From Henricia sp. BOLD:AAB3569 (Eukaryota; Echinodermata; Asteroidea; Spinulosida; Echinasteridae), in the NCBI GenBank assembly GCA_037783545.1, contig JBBELK010000550.1:186001-250000 (forward strand): 64,000 nucleotides of DNA, given 5' to 3'. Every line of letters begins with the position of its first letter. Positions within the stretch are counted from its first letter, which is position 1. Below the pieces are notes generated by a model that worked only from the letters and a program-made list of their open reading frames with translations, did not search any database and was not told where the DNA came from. The translations under genes and the position numbers were made by a program. Shown piece after piece: positions 13,301 through 23,900 of this stretch.

Positions 13301-16300
13301 GCAAAAGAAACTATTTCTGTCAAGAAAATGGTAGGACCTATCATTTTTTAGTTTAATTTTAATTAGGGTTTGTTTTGCCGTTTCCAGACGTAATTATTAA
13401 CACTGTATACTCGGTGCTTTCCCGAGACACTATGAAAAACTTGATAGCGCGCTCGGTGGGACTCGAACCAACGACCTCCTGCAAACAATGCAATCAGTGT
13501 TTTTTCCTCTCATCCCAAGTTTGGTTGTTTCATTTTTTTAATGGTGATCATCATACGAGACGTGCAATAGGATTGTACGTGGGTATTTCCACAGTAAAGG
13601 GGGCATTTTGGCAACACAGACCATATTTTCGAAGAAATAGCCCTACCTGTGTCTGGTCTCAAAATAAAATAAATAAGTTTCAGTTGTTCTGAAGAGATAA
13701 CTTGGGCCCAAAAAGGGTTACAAATAGTGTGACAACATGCCTTTCTAAAAACCCTGTGTACAAATTTCCAATACACTTGTGTTACGTCTTTAATAGGCCA
13801 TCCCGGTTACGAGCGTATATTGGATATTTGTACACAGGGTTTTTAGAAAGGCATGTTGTCACACTATTTGTAACCCTTTTTGGGCCTAAGTATTCTCTTC
13901 AGAACAACTGAAACTTACTTCTTTTATTTTGAGACCAGACAAAGGTATTTTCTGGAAAATATGGTCCGTGTTGCCAAAATGCCCCCTTTACTGTGGATAG
14001 ACACCTACAAAAAGATATAGTGCCCTGGCCACTGGCCGCGTTAGAAAGGGGCCCTGAAATCAAGGTTCTTTGTCCATATGATTGCGTACAAATTGACTTT
14101 CACCCAAACAAATGTGGCCACTTTAGGCAGGTGGCCAATATAGGAAGGTGGCCACTTTAGGCAGGTGGCCTTAATAGCAGGTTTTTATTGTATCTCATTT
14201 CTTATTCAGAATTTGACCAAAGTTATTTTATATACCTTCGGATTTGAAGGGCTTACGACAAACGTCCTTGGCACACTTGTTCTGTAATAAAAATGAAAAA
14301 ACATCAACCATATATTTTTTATTACACTACTTTTATTACACTAAGTTAGGGATATTGTGGGGTGTACGCACTACGCAAATATTTTATTGCTGGTATGCAT
14401 TCCGCTTGAATGATTTTGTATATGATTATACAATTGTATCTGCATGACAGACACACCTTGTCACAGAAATATGTGAAAACAGTCATTTGAAAAATTGTAA
14501 GAATTCCTGGAAAAATATTAGCAATATTGTGACTTTCGTAAAATGGCCCTGTCGCGTGTGAAACATTTTCTTGGGTAGCACGTGTGGTCTAATGTCATGC
14601 TCATGATTGTGGGGTTATGGGTTCAAGCCCCACTTGTGCCAACTGTTTATGACCGTGGGCGAGACACTTAATCTCAATTGACTTGTCAACCCAAGCGATA
14701 TATTGGAAGCTGTTAGGGGGAAGGCCACAATCTAACTGCTGATAGGGTTGTGCACCTTGGCCAGGCCAGCCACCTAGATGAAGGGAAATTGTTCTGGTGA
14801 TTTCCTGATGGCAGCAGTAATAATGGCAACAGCACCAGGAGTACCCTGTAGGGTAGACATGTGCGCTATACAAGTGTACACATACCTGAGCTTGAAGTTT
14901 TCAACGGTTGTTATCTTCAACGTAAAGTCCACTGATTTCTCTGAAGAAGTTGTGACGTCGATTGATATATTATGAGCTGTAGATGATGTTAGGCCATCCT
15001 CTGGACACAGTGTGTGACTCACTTCATTGTACTTGTACCTATTTAAATAATTGAAGAAAAAAAAATACAAATTTGAATACGTTATTATTCAAATATTGTA
15101 ATAAATATTATTCAAATATTGTAATAAATATTATTCAAATATTGTAATAAATATTATTCAAATATTGTAATAAATATTATTCAAATATTGTAATAAATAT
15201 TATTCAAATATTGTAATAAATATTATTCAAATATTGTAATAAATATTATTCAAATATTGTAATAAATATTATTCAAATATTGTAATAATTGTCATTAAAC
15301 TGGCTTGCAGGTGCCATAAGCTACATGATTTGGCCCCAAAAAAATGCAGCTTGTGTTTTCCAAGTCGATGTAATTTATAGTTTATACGAAGTTTTATAGA
15401 CCAAAGCTCTGTATTATTTTGCCTGCCGTTAAAGATAGTATACATGGTTGGTAAACTGTTACAAATAGTTTTATCCCCCCGTGTCATTGAAGATATGCAT
15501 GATTAAAACCAACCTGAGCAAACACCAGCTCTGTACTTCATTTAACTTTTGAGAAAACAGTCAAAAAAGGATTTGCAGTCATTTCACCCCAAAACCACTT
15601 CGCCCTGAACCACGGCCTGTGCACGAAGTGGTTTTGGGCGAAGTAATGTGGGGCGAAATGGCACTCAAGCGAAGTGGTTTGGGGCGAAATGGCACTTGGG
15701 CGAAATGGTTTGGGGCGATTCGAATTTTCGTCTCATGAGACGGAAACTAATTGTTTTACTCATTTCTCAAAGACTATAGCACTTCAGACAAAACATTTCA
15801 AGGGAAGTTTTTTACGGTCATCATGTTTATATTGTGTAAGTTAGGCGTAAATCTGTGAACATTTCTGATTTTCGAGATTACCAATGATGTAAACTGCCTT
15901 TAAAACTAGAGGGCGTGTTGGATGTAAACAAGTGACGTCACGGATCACCGGACCCTGTCTATACTTACATTGACTGTATAACATATGGAAGTGCCCACGA
16001 GAGAACACTTTTTTGTTGTCTGACAACAAATAAGAGGGGATAGTCGCCGTTTGCATCATGGCTTATTGTTTTCACACGAATGCTCGTAGACTATAAAGTA
16101 GAAAGAAAAGAAATTCATTAATCGATTCGATAAGAATCAACGATAAAGCATCAGTAAGTGCACATTTGATAGAAAAACACTAATTTAGGATTTGGAAAAA
16201 TAAAGTCATATGGGATACCGTGTGGTTTAGGTCACCGAAGGGGGTTAAAATGTTAAGGGGCTAAAAGTGTTATATAGAAAATGATAACGTCCCAATATAA

Positions 16301-16718
16301 ACGTCAAAAACAACACTTTTAGCCTTCTAAAAGTACATCCAAGCTATCGATTTCAATTATTATTTACCTTCAAATTCCAGTTGTAACATAAACTAAAAAA
16401 ATACCCAAATAACCTACTAAAATGGCACCAGTAGGCAGTAACACTTAAACATTTTTTTTAAAAATCTAACTATGGTCTAAGCATGGAGGAAAGAAATCAT
16501 GGTCCAAGCATGGAGGAAGGTCCTCCATGGTCCAAGGAAGTGTTTGTGCCTACCGTGTTGTGTGGGTCCACTGTCTTCACGCACTGCCAGGGTTTTCCCT
16601 CTTTCACGGAGCCACCACCTTCACAAGAATCTTGACAAACAACGGTTTCTGAACATATCAAATACAGAATAACAAGGCCTACGTGGAACAGAGCTTTTCT
16701 TTCTATAAAAGGTGACAT
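1347..16718 (-). CDS. SID1 transmembrane family protein (SIDT1/2-like), 3' end beyond window
   Basis: Seventeen exons join in frame with consistent phase, in transcript order: 16718-16554, 16090-15969, 15038-14886, 14281-14236, 13258-13160, 12206-12123, 11873-11771, 11005-10928, 10256-10163, 9682-9645, 6992-6918, 6104-5971, 5314-5174, 4737-4664, 3181-3058, 1964-1847, 1483-1347. Together they give 1785 nt, or 595 codons. Recognisable family blocks are [116 protein letters not shown] and [11 protein letters not shown]. All match the order in vertebrate SIDT2. Family members are about 800-850 residues long, so roughly 230 residues (remaining helices and the C-terminal His motif) should lie left of base 1. 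SIDT proteins are multipass membrane proteins. They are linked to nucleic-acid uptake (worm SID-1) and lysosomal nucleic-acid transport (SIDT2), and belong to the CREST hydrolase-like superfamily. Whether this is SIDT1 or SIDT2 cannot be told. One donor (AAA|gtacgg, 5971) is weak. Confidence 0.95.
1687..1826. mobile_element. Palindromic MITE, TTAA-flanked (family A)
   Basis: Begins TTAAAGGCAATGCTCGTCAG and ends in the near reverse complement (GCCTGTGCCTTTAA). The two arms (CCAAATTCGTGCCA...) pair over about 60 bases. Relatives lie at 51680-51798 and 61088-61227. A TTAA at each end suggests piggyBac-type target duplication. It ends 20 bases from a SIDT exon (1847). Confidence 0.8.
1983..2060 (+). 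mobile_element. tRNA-derived SINE head
   Basis: GAGTGGTTAAGATGTCTGCC resembles a tRNA A box, and GTTCGAGTCTCGCCC resembles a B box with correct spacing. The fold of a true tRNA is not complete and no acceptor stem closes, so this is read as the head of a SINE. It starts 19 bases upstream of a SIDT acceptor. Confidence 0.55.
2406..2930. mobile_element. TTAA-flanked element with internal gcgaaatgg repeats (family D)
   Basis: Termini are TTAAAGGCAGTATACATGAT and the inverse ATCATGTATACTATCTTTAA. The middle carries about a dozen 13-17-bp units of the type TTCGCCCAAATGCCA / TTCGCCCCAAAACCAC. Copies lie at 15429-15903 and 58979-59415, both in the opposite orientation. Confidence 0.8.
3273..3765. 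repeat. G-rich minisatellite, 15-bp unit GTCGAGGGGAGGGGG
   Basis: About 33 copies with single-base variants (AGGTGGG, AGAGGAGG, AGGGTAGG). Each unit has two runs of four or more G, so the plus strand could form G-quadruplexes. It sits in the SIDT intron between exons 3181 and 4664. Proline-rich and Gly/Arg-rich open frames here are artefacts. Confidence 0.95.
3909..4395. mobile_element. Inverted-repeat element, ends TGCACCTATCAATTGTTT
   Basis: The outer 18 bases repeat inverted at the right end (AAACAATTGATAGGTGCA). They are followed by C-rich/G-rich arms. Inside, from about 4012 to 4250, is a piece of a second family (GGTCTTTCCACAG...), so this is a nested insertion. Relatives are at 60006-60107 and 61612-61915. 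Confidence 0.75.
7140..7440 (+). mobile_element. SINE with tRNA-like head and conserved core
   Basis: The head carries GTGGGCGAGCGGTTTAGG (A box-like) and GTGGGTTAGATACCC (B box-like). The body has GTGCCCTTGAACAAGGCAC, CTTCGGAAGGGATGTAAAGC and TTGGTCCAGTGTGTTGTGTA. The same body occurs inverted at 35890-36060. Confidence 0.65.
7535..7622. repeat. 20-bp tandem repeat (ATTGAATGTACATGTATGAC)
   Basis: Four to five head-to-tail copies alternate TTGAATG and TTTAATG. Confidence 0.9.
8120..8335. repeat. Dispersed repeat shared with 57822-58030
   Basis: About 200 bases (CCACGAACAA...TTGGCCTAGACTGCTCCCC...TACAATGGCGGACGGTGGCTT) recur at 57822-58030 at roughly 85-90% by eye. No coding content or terminal repeats were recognised. 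One copy lies in a SIDT intron, the other in a Ly6 intron. Confidence 0.75.
10268..10675. repeat. 28-bp minisatellite touching a SIDT exon
   Basis: About 14 copies of TGTACATGTAACAGCAGTAG plus GGTTGTAG, with a GGTAGTAG variant. The array begins about 12 bases before the acceptor of exon 10256-10163, so it supplies nearly the whole 3' end of that intron. Confidence 0.95.
11293..11560. mobile_element. Fragment of the GGTCTTTCCACAG foldback family
   Basis: Carries CTTTCCACAGTAAAGGGGGC, AACACAGACCATATTTTC and ACAACATGCCTTTCTAAAAA, colinear with the left arm of the intact copy at 13578-14010. The right arm is largely missing. Confidence 0.65.
12230..12415. mobile_element. SINE/LINE-tail-like dispersed repeat
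   Basis: Begins with (ATAATG)n, then GATTTATACCGCGCACTTAT, a ...TAGCGC... tail motif of the kind also seen near 38390, 48400 and 52755. It continues as a 180-base low-complexity-free segment. It lies 25 bases upstream of a SIDT exon (12206). Confidence 0.45.
12640..12950. repeat. Degenerate CAACTnGCAACT repeat region
   Basis: GCAACT/AGTTGC words occur more than twenty times in both orientations. There are two copies of GATGTACGCG and of ACTTGCAACTA. The arms can fold back, so this may be an old inverted-repeat element rather than a simple tandem array. Confidence 0.6.
13578..14010. mobile_element. Foldback MITE with about 190-bp inverted arms
   Basis: The left arm (GGGTATTTCCACAGTAAAGG, GGCAACACAGACCATATTTT, ACAACATGCCTTTCTAAAAA) is repeated inverted almost base for base on the right. 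The centre at about 13795 is short. It is the best-preserved copy of a family also seen at 4012, 11293 and, with a different interior, 18812 and 42142. No reading frame is present. Confidence 0.85.
14600..14860. mobile_element. SINE, inverted relative to 52755-53075
   Basis: Contains GGGTTCAAGCCCCACTTGTG (B box-like), GGGCGAGACACTTAATC, GCCAGGCCAGCCACCTAG and GTTCTGGTGATTTCCTG. The last blocks are reverse complements of the repeat at 52755-53075. It ends 26 bases before the donor of SIDT exon 14886. Confidence 0.6.
15075..15290. repeat. 23-bp AT-rich tandem array
   Basis: Nine nearly perfect copies of TATTATTCAAATATTGTAAT plus AAA, very uniform, so recently expanded. Confidence 0.95.
15429..15903. 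mobile_element. Family D element, second copy
   Basis: TTAAAGATAGTATACATGGT at the left and ATGATGTAAACTGCCTTTAA at the right, with internal gcgaaatgg-type units at 15585-15725. It is the inverse of the copy at 2406-2930. Confidence 0.8.
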
Positions 16719-16778
16719 TTCTGTGAATGTTCATCCCCCAAAAGTCAAAAGGTCGTGAAAAGTGGTGGGCGCGACGAT

Positions 16779-16784
16779 CACGTG
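16779..16784. promoter_or_regulatory. CACGTG E-box upstream of the SIDT start
   Basis: A palindromic CACGTG in the context GATCACGTGTCG sits about 60 bases upstream of the SIDT start codon, next to a GGGCGCG GC-rich patch. TCACGTG is the core of the CLEAR element recognised by TFEB/MITF factors on lysosomal genes. SIDT2 is lysosomal in vertebrates, which makes the position suggestive. A six-base match alone is weak evidence. No TATA box was seen. Confidence 0.3.
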
Positions 16785-17045
16785 TCGATGGCGTATGGTC
16801 AGGTGGTTAAAAGCTATTTGTCCGGTTGTGTACGGATGTTCTAATACAAGTGCGATGGCCGATACCGGGCATAGCAATAGGAACAATCGCAATACACGAC
16901 TGCACGTCAGTTTTTTCGGCCAATTTTAGCAACCTTTTTATTTAATTTAGCGTCTGTTCATTGTATTTAGTTGCTGAATAATGGCTCTTTACTGACACTC
17001 AATCAAATTATGAGAATTATTCAATTTCAACATCCAAGCATGGTT

Positions 17046-17384
17046 TTAAAGGCCCATTGTATCATTTGCAATGACAATTTTGTTTTTCATGAGTAGACAA
17101 GAAAAACCTTACTCAAAGTGTTGATAGCAATGGTAACGAACACCACATGAATTTATTTCCGTCCAAAATGGTATTTCATGCTGGAAATTGATAACCGAAG
17201 GAGGCTTTATTAACTCGCACAAAATCCATATATAGATTTTCAAGGTTTTCTGAAGCATTGATGCATCTAAGTAGCTGAAATTTCTTCAGGTTAGCCTACC
17301 AATATTCTTCCTTAGATATGGTACACTCTTATTCCACGAAACTGTAAACGGTTTTATCTTGCAAATGATACATAGGGCCTTTAA
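17046..17384. mobile_element. TTAA-flanked MITE (family E)
   Basis: Ends TTAAAGGCCCATTGTATCAT and the inverse ATGATACATAGGGCCTTTAA. The interior is AT-rich and non-coding. A related stretch (GTGTTCGTTACCA, AGTCGGGTTTTTCTTGTC) occurs at 6290-6890. Confidence 0.8.
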
Positions 17385-18811
17385 AGATGTATTGTGCTGT
17401 GCGTTTTTGGTGTGGCACCTCAAAAATAAACAAATTTTGAATTGATATTTTTCTAGAAATAATTTATTTGCGTTTAAATGAGACATCAAAAAAATCGACC
17501 AACGTTTAGTTATGTCGAATTTGCCGAGAACCACGGACAATATAACTTTAAGCTAAATTGAAGTTAGAGGGGATTCCAACGTCCGCCCGAGATAATTTTT
17601 TTTAATTAAAAAATAAAACAAATTGGAGAAACTACTATAATGGTATTACTGACGTGCCCGTGATAGGCCACCGTACAATATATTGACGCAGCCGTACAAA
17701 TAGCTGCCACAAGAAAAATCCGACTACAACATTATTTCAGGGTTCAAATTCATGATTCAGAGCAGGGCGTCACAGCGTTTGTCTCGTATGGTTGAGTTGC
17801 GACAACTATCGATTGAAAGCCATTTTGTTTCCTACGTTTGCCGTGCACGCCCTCGTGAAACTGAAAGCAGGGCCTGGCCTGGCCTGGCGAATTTTTACAG
17901 TAACATTTTTGTTCAATTAGGCCTAGGCCTATTCGGATAGAATTCCCATGCCAACGAAATGGATAAAAACATTTCTTTTCCCACTTCGAACAGGGGCCTG
18001 TTTTTGCGACCATAACCCGAAAAGTGTGTGTGACGTTCAATTAATGTAACGAATGAACAGCTTTGGTTCCCTGCGACCAAAGTCCACCATTGGCTGAATT
18101 GGTGATTACGTCATCAGAAACACGTTTCTGGTTATCGTCGCCAAAACGGTCCCTGTTCATATGCAAGCACCACAAAATAGTAAAAGCACGGAGGATAAAT
18201 AAATTGGTACCCAACCATTTTTGTTTTCATTTATAATTTTTATTCATTTAAAACCACATTATGTTAGACTTACAATAAAGTAATATATTTCAAACACATC
18301 CGAAAAATTTCTCTTTCCAAAAATAGACGTGAAAACCTACTTTATCCCAATCTAGGCTAAATAACAAATTTAATTAGCCTTTTAGAAGTATGGCGGAACA
18401 AAAGAAGAGGGCCCTATTTTATTTGGGTACAAATTTTGAACAATTGTATTTCTTTCCAAAAACATGATTTACATGTTGTAATTATAATAATTTTAAAATT
18501 AAATAAGTGCAAAGTGAAAAATGTAGTTATATTGCATTTTATTCGATTGTAAACCCACTTCAAAGTGCGCCCTCCTATTGTGTCCGCCATACATCAAAGG
18601 CTAATGACAGTCTTGTTAAATATATTACACATCTGATGAATATACAATTGTTTTAGAGTGTGATTTGGATAGTATATATAATTTACGAACAGTCGATAAA
18701 GATTTAAAACTCCAGTGCTGTACATGTATATTAAGTGCTGTATACTGTAACACTATACGACTTTTCAGCCGATCTAAAACCTAATCATAAATATATTTCA
18801 TATTAAACATT

Positions 18812-19497
18812 CATGTGGGTCTTTCCACAGTAGTGGGGTACACTTCTGTAAAGCCCGCCGCACACCTTTGCGATTTACCGGATAATCGGATCATCGGCCG
18901 TGCGCTGAAACAATTCGGGCCGGTCTGACCGTACGTACGCCATAGACCGGAGCAAATCAAACTTGTTTGATTTTTCCGGATCCGATGGTCCGGTGTCCGA
19001 TGTGCCGGTAAAGCCCGCCGCACACCTTTGCGATTTACCGGCCCATCGGACACCGGACCATCGGATCCGGAAAAATCAAACAAGTTTGATTTGCTCCGGT
19101 CTATGGTGTACGGTCAGACCGGCCCGAATTGTTTCAGCGCACACCTTTCCGGTAAGTGGTCCGATGATCCGATGATCCGGTAAATCGCAAAGGTGTGCGG
19201 CGGGCTTTAATCACAAAGGTGTGCGGCGGGCTTAACATTCAAGATCTTAGGTCCCATTCACTTCAAATGTCTTAATTTTATCTTTAAATTATCAAGCTAA
19301 ACTGAGTAAATAACTTTTTCACCAAGGAGTACGAAAAATAGTCCTACAACATACATTTGTGAAAACCCCGTGCACAAATTGTCCTATTACGCTAAACAAA
19401 TACGGAAAAAAATGTCACAAAATGGTCTGTCCACGTTACATACGTAATAGGAAAATTTGTACACAAGCTTTCCAAAAATGTATGTTGTGGTAGCTAA
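18812..19497. mobile_element. GGGTCTTTCCACAG element, interrupted and right-truncated
   Basis: Left end TGGGTCTTTCCACAGTAGTG. From 19236 onward it is colinear with the intact copy at 42142-42579 (CATTCAAGATCTTAGGTCCC...). It is split by a 381-bp element at 18852-19232, and its right end is replaced at about 19500 by another foldback family. Confidence 0.85.
18852..19232. mobile_element. Nested MITE with AGCCCGCCGCACACC ends, TAA target duplication
   Basis: AGCCCGCCGCACACCTTTGC at the left. The inverse GCAAAGGTGTGCGGCGGGCT occurs at the right, with a second GTGTGCGGCGGGCT beside it. TAA flanks both sides. Removing it restores CTGTAACATTC, exactly the sequence of the uninterrupted relative at 42142. 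The interior is two inverted arms rich in TCCGAT/ATCGGA words. Confidence 0.85.
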
Positions 19498-19499
19498 TA

Positions 19500-19816
19500 C
19501 AGGGGTGAGTGGAAAGTGAAATGTCACAAAATTCACTGCTGTTGTCATGCAGTGCATTCCCCTTTTGCTTGGAGGATGGGAATGTGTCAATGCACTTTTT
19601 GACAATAGCAATGCATTTTGTGACATTTCACTTTACACCCGCCCGCGTATTCATGCTGCACATCTCCCAATTGCTTAATCATAACAAATGACACATCATC
19701 GTAAAGAGGAATAACAGGGCTTTCCAATGATATAAAATTCAAGGAAAATTATTTTGCAACAAGAGAGAAATCGTCATACAAACGTGACTTTCCGAACTTT
19801 TTTTGAGGAGTTTATT
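19500..19816. mobile_element. Foldback fragment related to 40721-41194
   Basis: Contains GTGAAATGTCACAAAATTCA, its inverse TGACATTTCACTTTACACC, and the right end TTCCGAACTTTTTTTGAGGAG. The left end is lost in the junction with the previous element. Confidence 0.7.
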
Positions 19817-20350
19817 TGTGATGGTGCCAAGTGTACTGCATTGTAAGAAAACCTTTTTATACATAATCGACATCGTACAAGAAAATATATTTTAAAAAAT
19901 TGCCACTTTTTGGGCACTTTTGTGACGGATAAATACCGTGCAAAAATTCCCTCAAAAGGGAAGGAAACCCGTGACAGGGCTACGAATACATGCAGCTTAC
20001 ATGTAGGGGCCTACAATTACCTGTTAAGTACTAATTTAAAAGTACATGTATATACTATACTTAAACGTAGACAAAACTAAAATGGCGAAGCCGTCATGGC
20101 TTGCTGCTTCCTACGAATTAAAATCCTTACGATTTAACATCACCCTCACCACCTCATGTGACTTTTTTTTAAATCAGTGTTCCACAGACTTCTAAAAATT
20201 GCAGCATTCAATCCCAGAACTCATTTTCTTATGTTGGTGCCACAATAATTGTGCATGTTTTGGCTATCATTTCCGAAGAAACCTTTCGTCTAAATCGTGC
20301 GCACATGCCCTGATGAAATGGCCAACTAAATTATATGCCGCCAAAAATAT

Positions 20351-20911
20351 TCAAGGATTCCATACGCCTAATTTAACCGGATCGCTTTGTTCCTTGTCGC
20401 GGGTGATTTTCTTGGCGTTTCCACGATGACAGTCGACTCTGGGCGCGACGAAGCATTCCTTTGGCTTTGTTGTAGGCCGAGCTGAATTAATGTTGTTGGC
20501 TGTAACTGTACAGGAAAGAACAAACAAGGTTGTGGAGATACGAGTTTCGATGTAGCAGAGACATTTCTACTCCATGTTTCTGGATGTATAGGCAGCGGCT
20601 ATATATCCGTAAACATCACCGTTTGACTTTTGTTTACATATAAGGCACTGTGCATTAAATTGCTCCACAAAAACGTTCGGAGGTCACACAGTTATAAATA
20701 AAAAGCCGATGTTACCGGCGATCTTAGGAAATATAAATACATGTATAAAAACCATGAATGTAGGCCTAGTTATTTTTTTACCCGAGCTCTTGGATGTTTG
20801 TTTAGTCGATTTCTCCTGTGTATGCGAAGATGAAGTCAAGGAGATGACCTTTGTCGACTTCATCTGTATCTTGATTTTACGACGAACCTTTTTAAAAAGT
20901 TTACATTTCAG
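20351..20911 (-). other. Adhesion GPCR exons 15-16: cytoplasmic tail and stop
   Basis: Exon 20911-20782 continues the TM7 end (CLFDEE) with LKCKLFKKVRRKIKIQMKST, a helix-8-like basic stretch, then a Ser/Thr-rich part. Exon 20505-20351 adds about 50 residues and ends NP-stop. Phases agree (0 in, 1 between). An alternative frame of the last exon is also open (ending RLN-stop) and would be used if the previous donor lay elsewhere, so the last 50 residues are the least certain. No clear poly-A signal was identified downstream. Confidence 0.7.
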
Positions 20912-23900
20912 CTATTAACCAAACAGCGTATATACACATATAACCAGTAATCCTCCAGAGTCATTATAACTCCACCAAATAGACCAGTTGCGTGATAGAT
21001 TTGCATAAGTCTTGGAGTCACGCCTTATATTTACATAAATACTAGCAGTAGCAGAAAACAGTAGCAGAAAAGTTGTACTAACTTTAAGGCTATTTCACGC
21101 CCGCGGCGTGCTTAAGCATGCGTGCGTTTGGAAACCGCCATTGTTGCGTCACTATCTTAAGCAAAATTTGGCTCTGCGGTTAAGGCAAGTTTTCAGTTGC
21201 TTACCGTTAACGATGTCTATGAAATAGCCTGACCGCGCTCGGTTATGGGCCAGTCACAAATCAGTTGCGATGCGTCGGCGATGGGTAAAACCGGGAAATT
21301 TGAACAAAATCTTGAGACAGATCTCACGATTTTGCACCCGTCGGAGGCGCTCTCCGGACGCCTGCGGCTTGTCGCAGATTTTTTTGGCATCGCCACACCC
21401 GTCGCGGTCCCCAACTTTGAACTTAAAATTTTAAGATTGCTCGCAAGATTTTTCACCCATTTTGGGCATCCCAGACACAATCTCTGATGACCTACGATGC
21501 CCTCCGATTAATCGGAGGCGTCCTCCGAATAATCTGAGACTAGTCGCAAGATTCTGTGTGGGATTGGAAATTCAGGTTGAGATTCAATGTCTGCGAGTGG
21601 TCTCCGGCGCCCTCCGACTGAATCGGAGGCGCCCTGCGACGATTCGTACGCTTTCTGTGATCGTCTCCGACGAATCGTACGGTGGAATCGTAGTAAATCG
21701 CCGTGTATATAAGGGCGCCTCCGATCGGATCGCTAAAAGTTTGAGACGCTCTTGGAAATTAAAAGAAAAGATGCTCGCAGATATCGTCTCCGATGCAATC
21801 GGAGGCGATCGGAGGCTAATCCCACTATTTTTTGACAAAACCGGGTCAAAATCCTTGAAAAAATCTCAGACAATGTAACTGCTCCACTTTTATTAGGATT
21901 ATTGCTAGGATTGTTCAAGGCTTCTTTATTTTCTACGACGACCCCCCGCCAAAACTAATCCCCGACAGATCGCCGACATTGTGACTGGGCCATTAATGGA
22001 AAATGGGCTGTTAAACAGCTCTATGAGATTGGGCCCTGGTGTAAATATACTACATGTATATAACAAAAAACAATTCCCAAAATGTTACTTTGTATCGCGT
22101 TTTCTGCAGTAACTGACATATACATGTAAAAAGGCATATGTAATGAGTTTGCTATAAGAACTCACCAGATACACCTTTTGTTAGCTTTTAAGCGCTACTA
22201 TATTAGGCTACTTGTTATTTAGAAGTTAACACGGCTGATCTACCATCAGATACACCTTGTAACATACCGCAGAAAACACGAAAAAATTTAAAGGCCCAAA
22301 AAAGACTCAAAAGGTATAGGCCTACATGTGCTCGAAAAATGTATATTAATATTTACCTCTTCATCAAAAAGACACTGCGTCACAAAGAAGAGTACGCCCT
22401 GTTTCAAAATAACAAAAAATAAATAAATGAAATCTTCAATATTACAAAATAGCGAAGGTTCTCGTAAATGAAAATGGCCTTGTGATTTAATATAGACTGT
22501 ATCGAATAGCCGCCATTTCGTGGGGCAGTTTCTTTGTTCCTTGAGGACATGCATGGTTACACATAGGCTACTGTGCTTCCATTGTTGAACGGATTAAGTA
22601 ACAAAAGGTGCCCCCACGAAATGGCGGCTATTCGATACGGTCTACAACAGAATGCTAAAAGTAGAATTATCGGCAGAGCATTTTGGACAGTTTTTCAGTG
22701 CCATGCGAAGATATATTGGAAAGGTCTCGGCTATTCACCACTTGCACGGTCGCGATCAAAACGAGGCTTTTCTGGCGTACGTCATATTTTAAAATAGACA
22801 AAAGTCAACGTCACAGCAACCGACATGGTAACGACGCGAGGGAGTCATTGCTCATGCAAGAAAAGCCTCGCTGTTTTGCCAAAATGGCGGTATACCGTGC
22901 AAGTGGTGAATATCACTGGTGTACTCCATAAAACCATCTAGCATGTGGAAAATTCCGGAAATTCAAATTTACACTTTAGAGACGGAGGGCTTGTTATGCT
23001 TCACGTATTAAAGTTGTTTGATTTTAAACACATGTTCTTCAAGTATATCATTGATGGAAGTGTAATTTTACTTTAAAAAAATTATTGTAATGCCATTCTC
23101 AATATGCGTGATATGGTACATCCAAAAATATCTCGGTTTCGGACGTACTCATTGGGTACGTCCGAAACCGAGGGTTTTGGGGACCCTATACACACTTACT
23201 TAGAATGGCAATGCAATCACCTTTTCAGGAATTACACTTCCATCAATGATGCTTGAAGAAAATGTGTTTAAAATCAAACAACTTGAATACGTGAAGCATT
23301 ACAAGCCCTCAAAGTCTCTGGAGTGTAAATTTGAATTTCCGGAATTGTTCATGTGTTGCTTAAATTAGGCATATTATTTCACCTGAGTGGAGTTACAGAT
23401 GACAAAAACATATGCGAAAAATATTGTCTTGGGGTTGAAGTAGAGTAGACCCAGAAGCCACGGAATGCCAAGAAGAGGCTCCAGTATTAGAACGAGGCGA
23501 AGACCAGACCTAAAACAAAATAATTTGAACTAAATTAATACGCCTCTTTCTTTAACAAACCATGTGAATGTAGCTATACGAAAAAGGAGGCCATGTCACT
23601 ATGAGCAACTAACAATGGAAATTGGGCACAAACTATTGTTATTAACAATGGTGTGCCAAATGTCCATTGTTAGTTGTTCATAGTGTGTACAATGCATAGC
23701 GTGTACTGAATAGAATGGGTTAACGTAGCGGTGCACTGAGCAATAATTCATGCATCATAATGGGGGCAGATTGTTTTGTACACAAACATAATAATGGGAG
23801 CCTGCCAGAAAATCTTGGTTTGCCCTGGAAAAGTTTGGTCAAGCTTTCACCATGCCTAAAAGATCGATGCATGCACCATGTTTTCATCCTCTTGCAACAG

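Larger units (their letters stand above)
10928..16718 (-). other. SIDT exons 1-8: signal peptide and extracellular/luminal region
   Basis: Exon 1 (16718-16554) starts with ATG. It encodes a basic MSPFIERK start, a hydrophobic [13 protein letters not shown] core and a likely cleavage before QDSC, so it is a signal peptide. Exons 2-8 add about 228 residues. They are rich in alternating hydrophobic residues and hold [67 protein letters not shown] and [15 protein letters not shown]. In SIDT proteins this part forms two beta-strand-rich jelly-roll-like domains thought to contact RNA. Cysteines near residues 195 (CPVYDQ) and 245 (HECLG) match conserved family positions. Exon 4 is only 46 nt. I chose its frame because only the phase reading TSVPRTFVV joins both neighbours. 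Confidence 0.93.

Noticed and set aside
13440-13500. Possible tRNA gene (GGGACTCGAACCAACGACCTC, inverse B box)
   Set aside because: No acceptor stem or anticodon arm can be closed; best read as a SINE fragment. The same applies to 2010-2040 and 40660-40680.
21217-21918. Overlapping 80-138-codon frames on both strands
   Set aside because: They lie wholly inside the 747-bp transposon whose short palindromes keep several frames open; no transposase motif.
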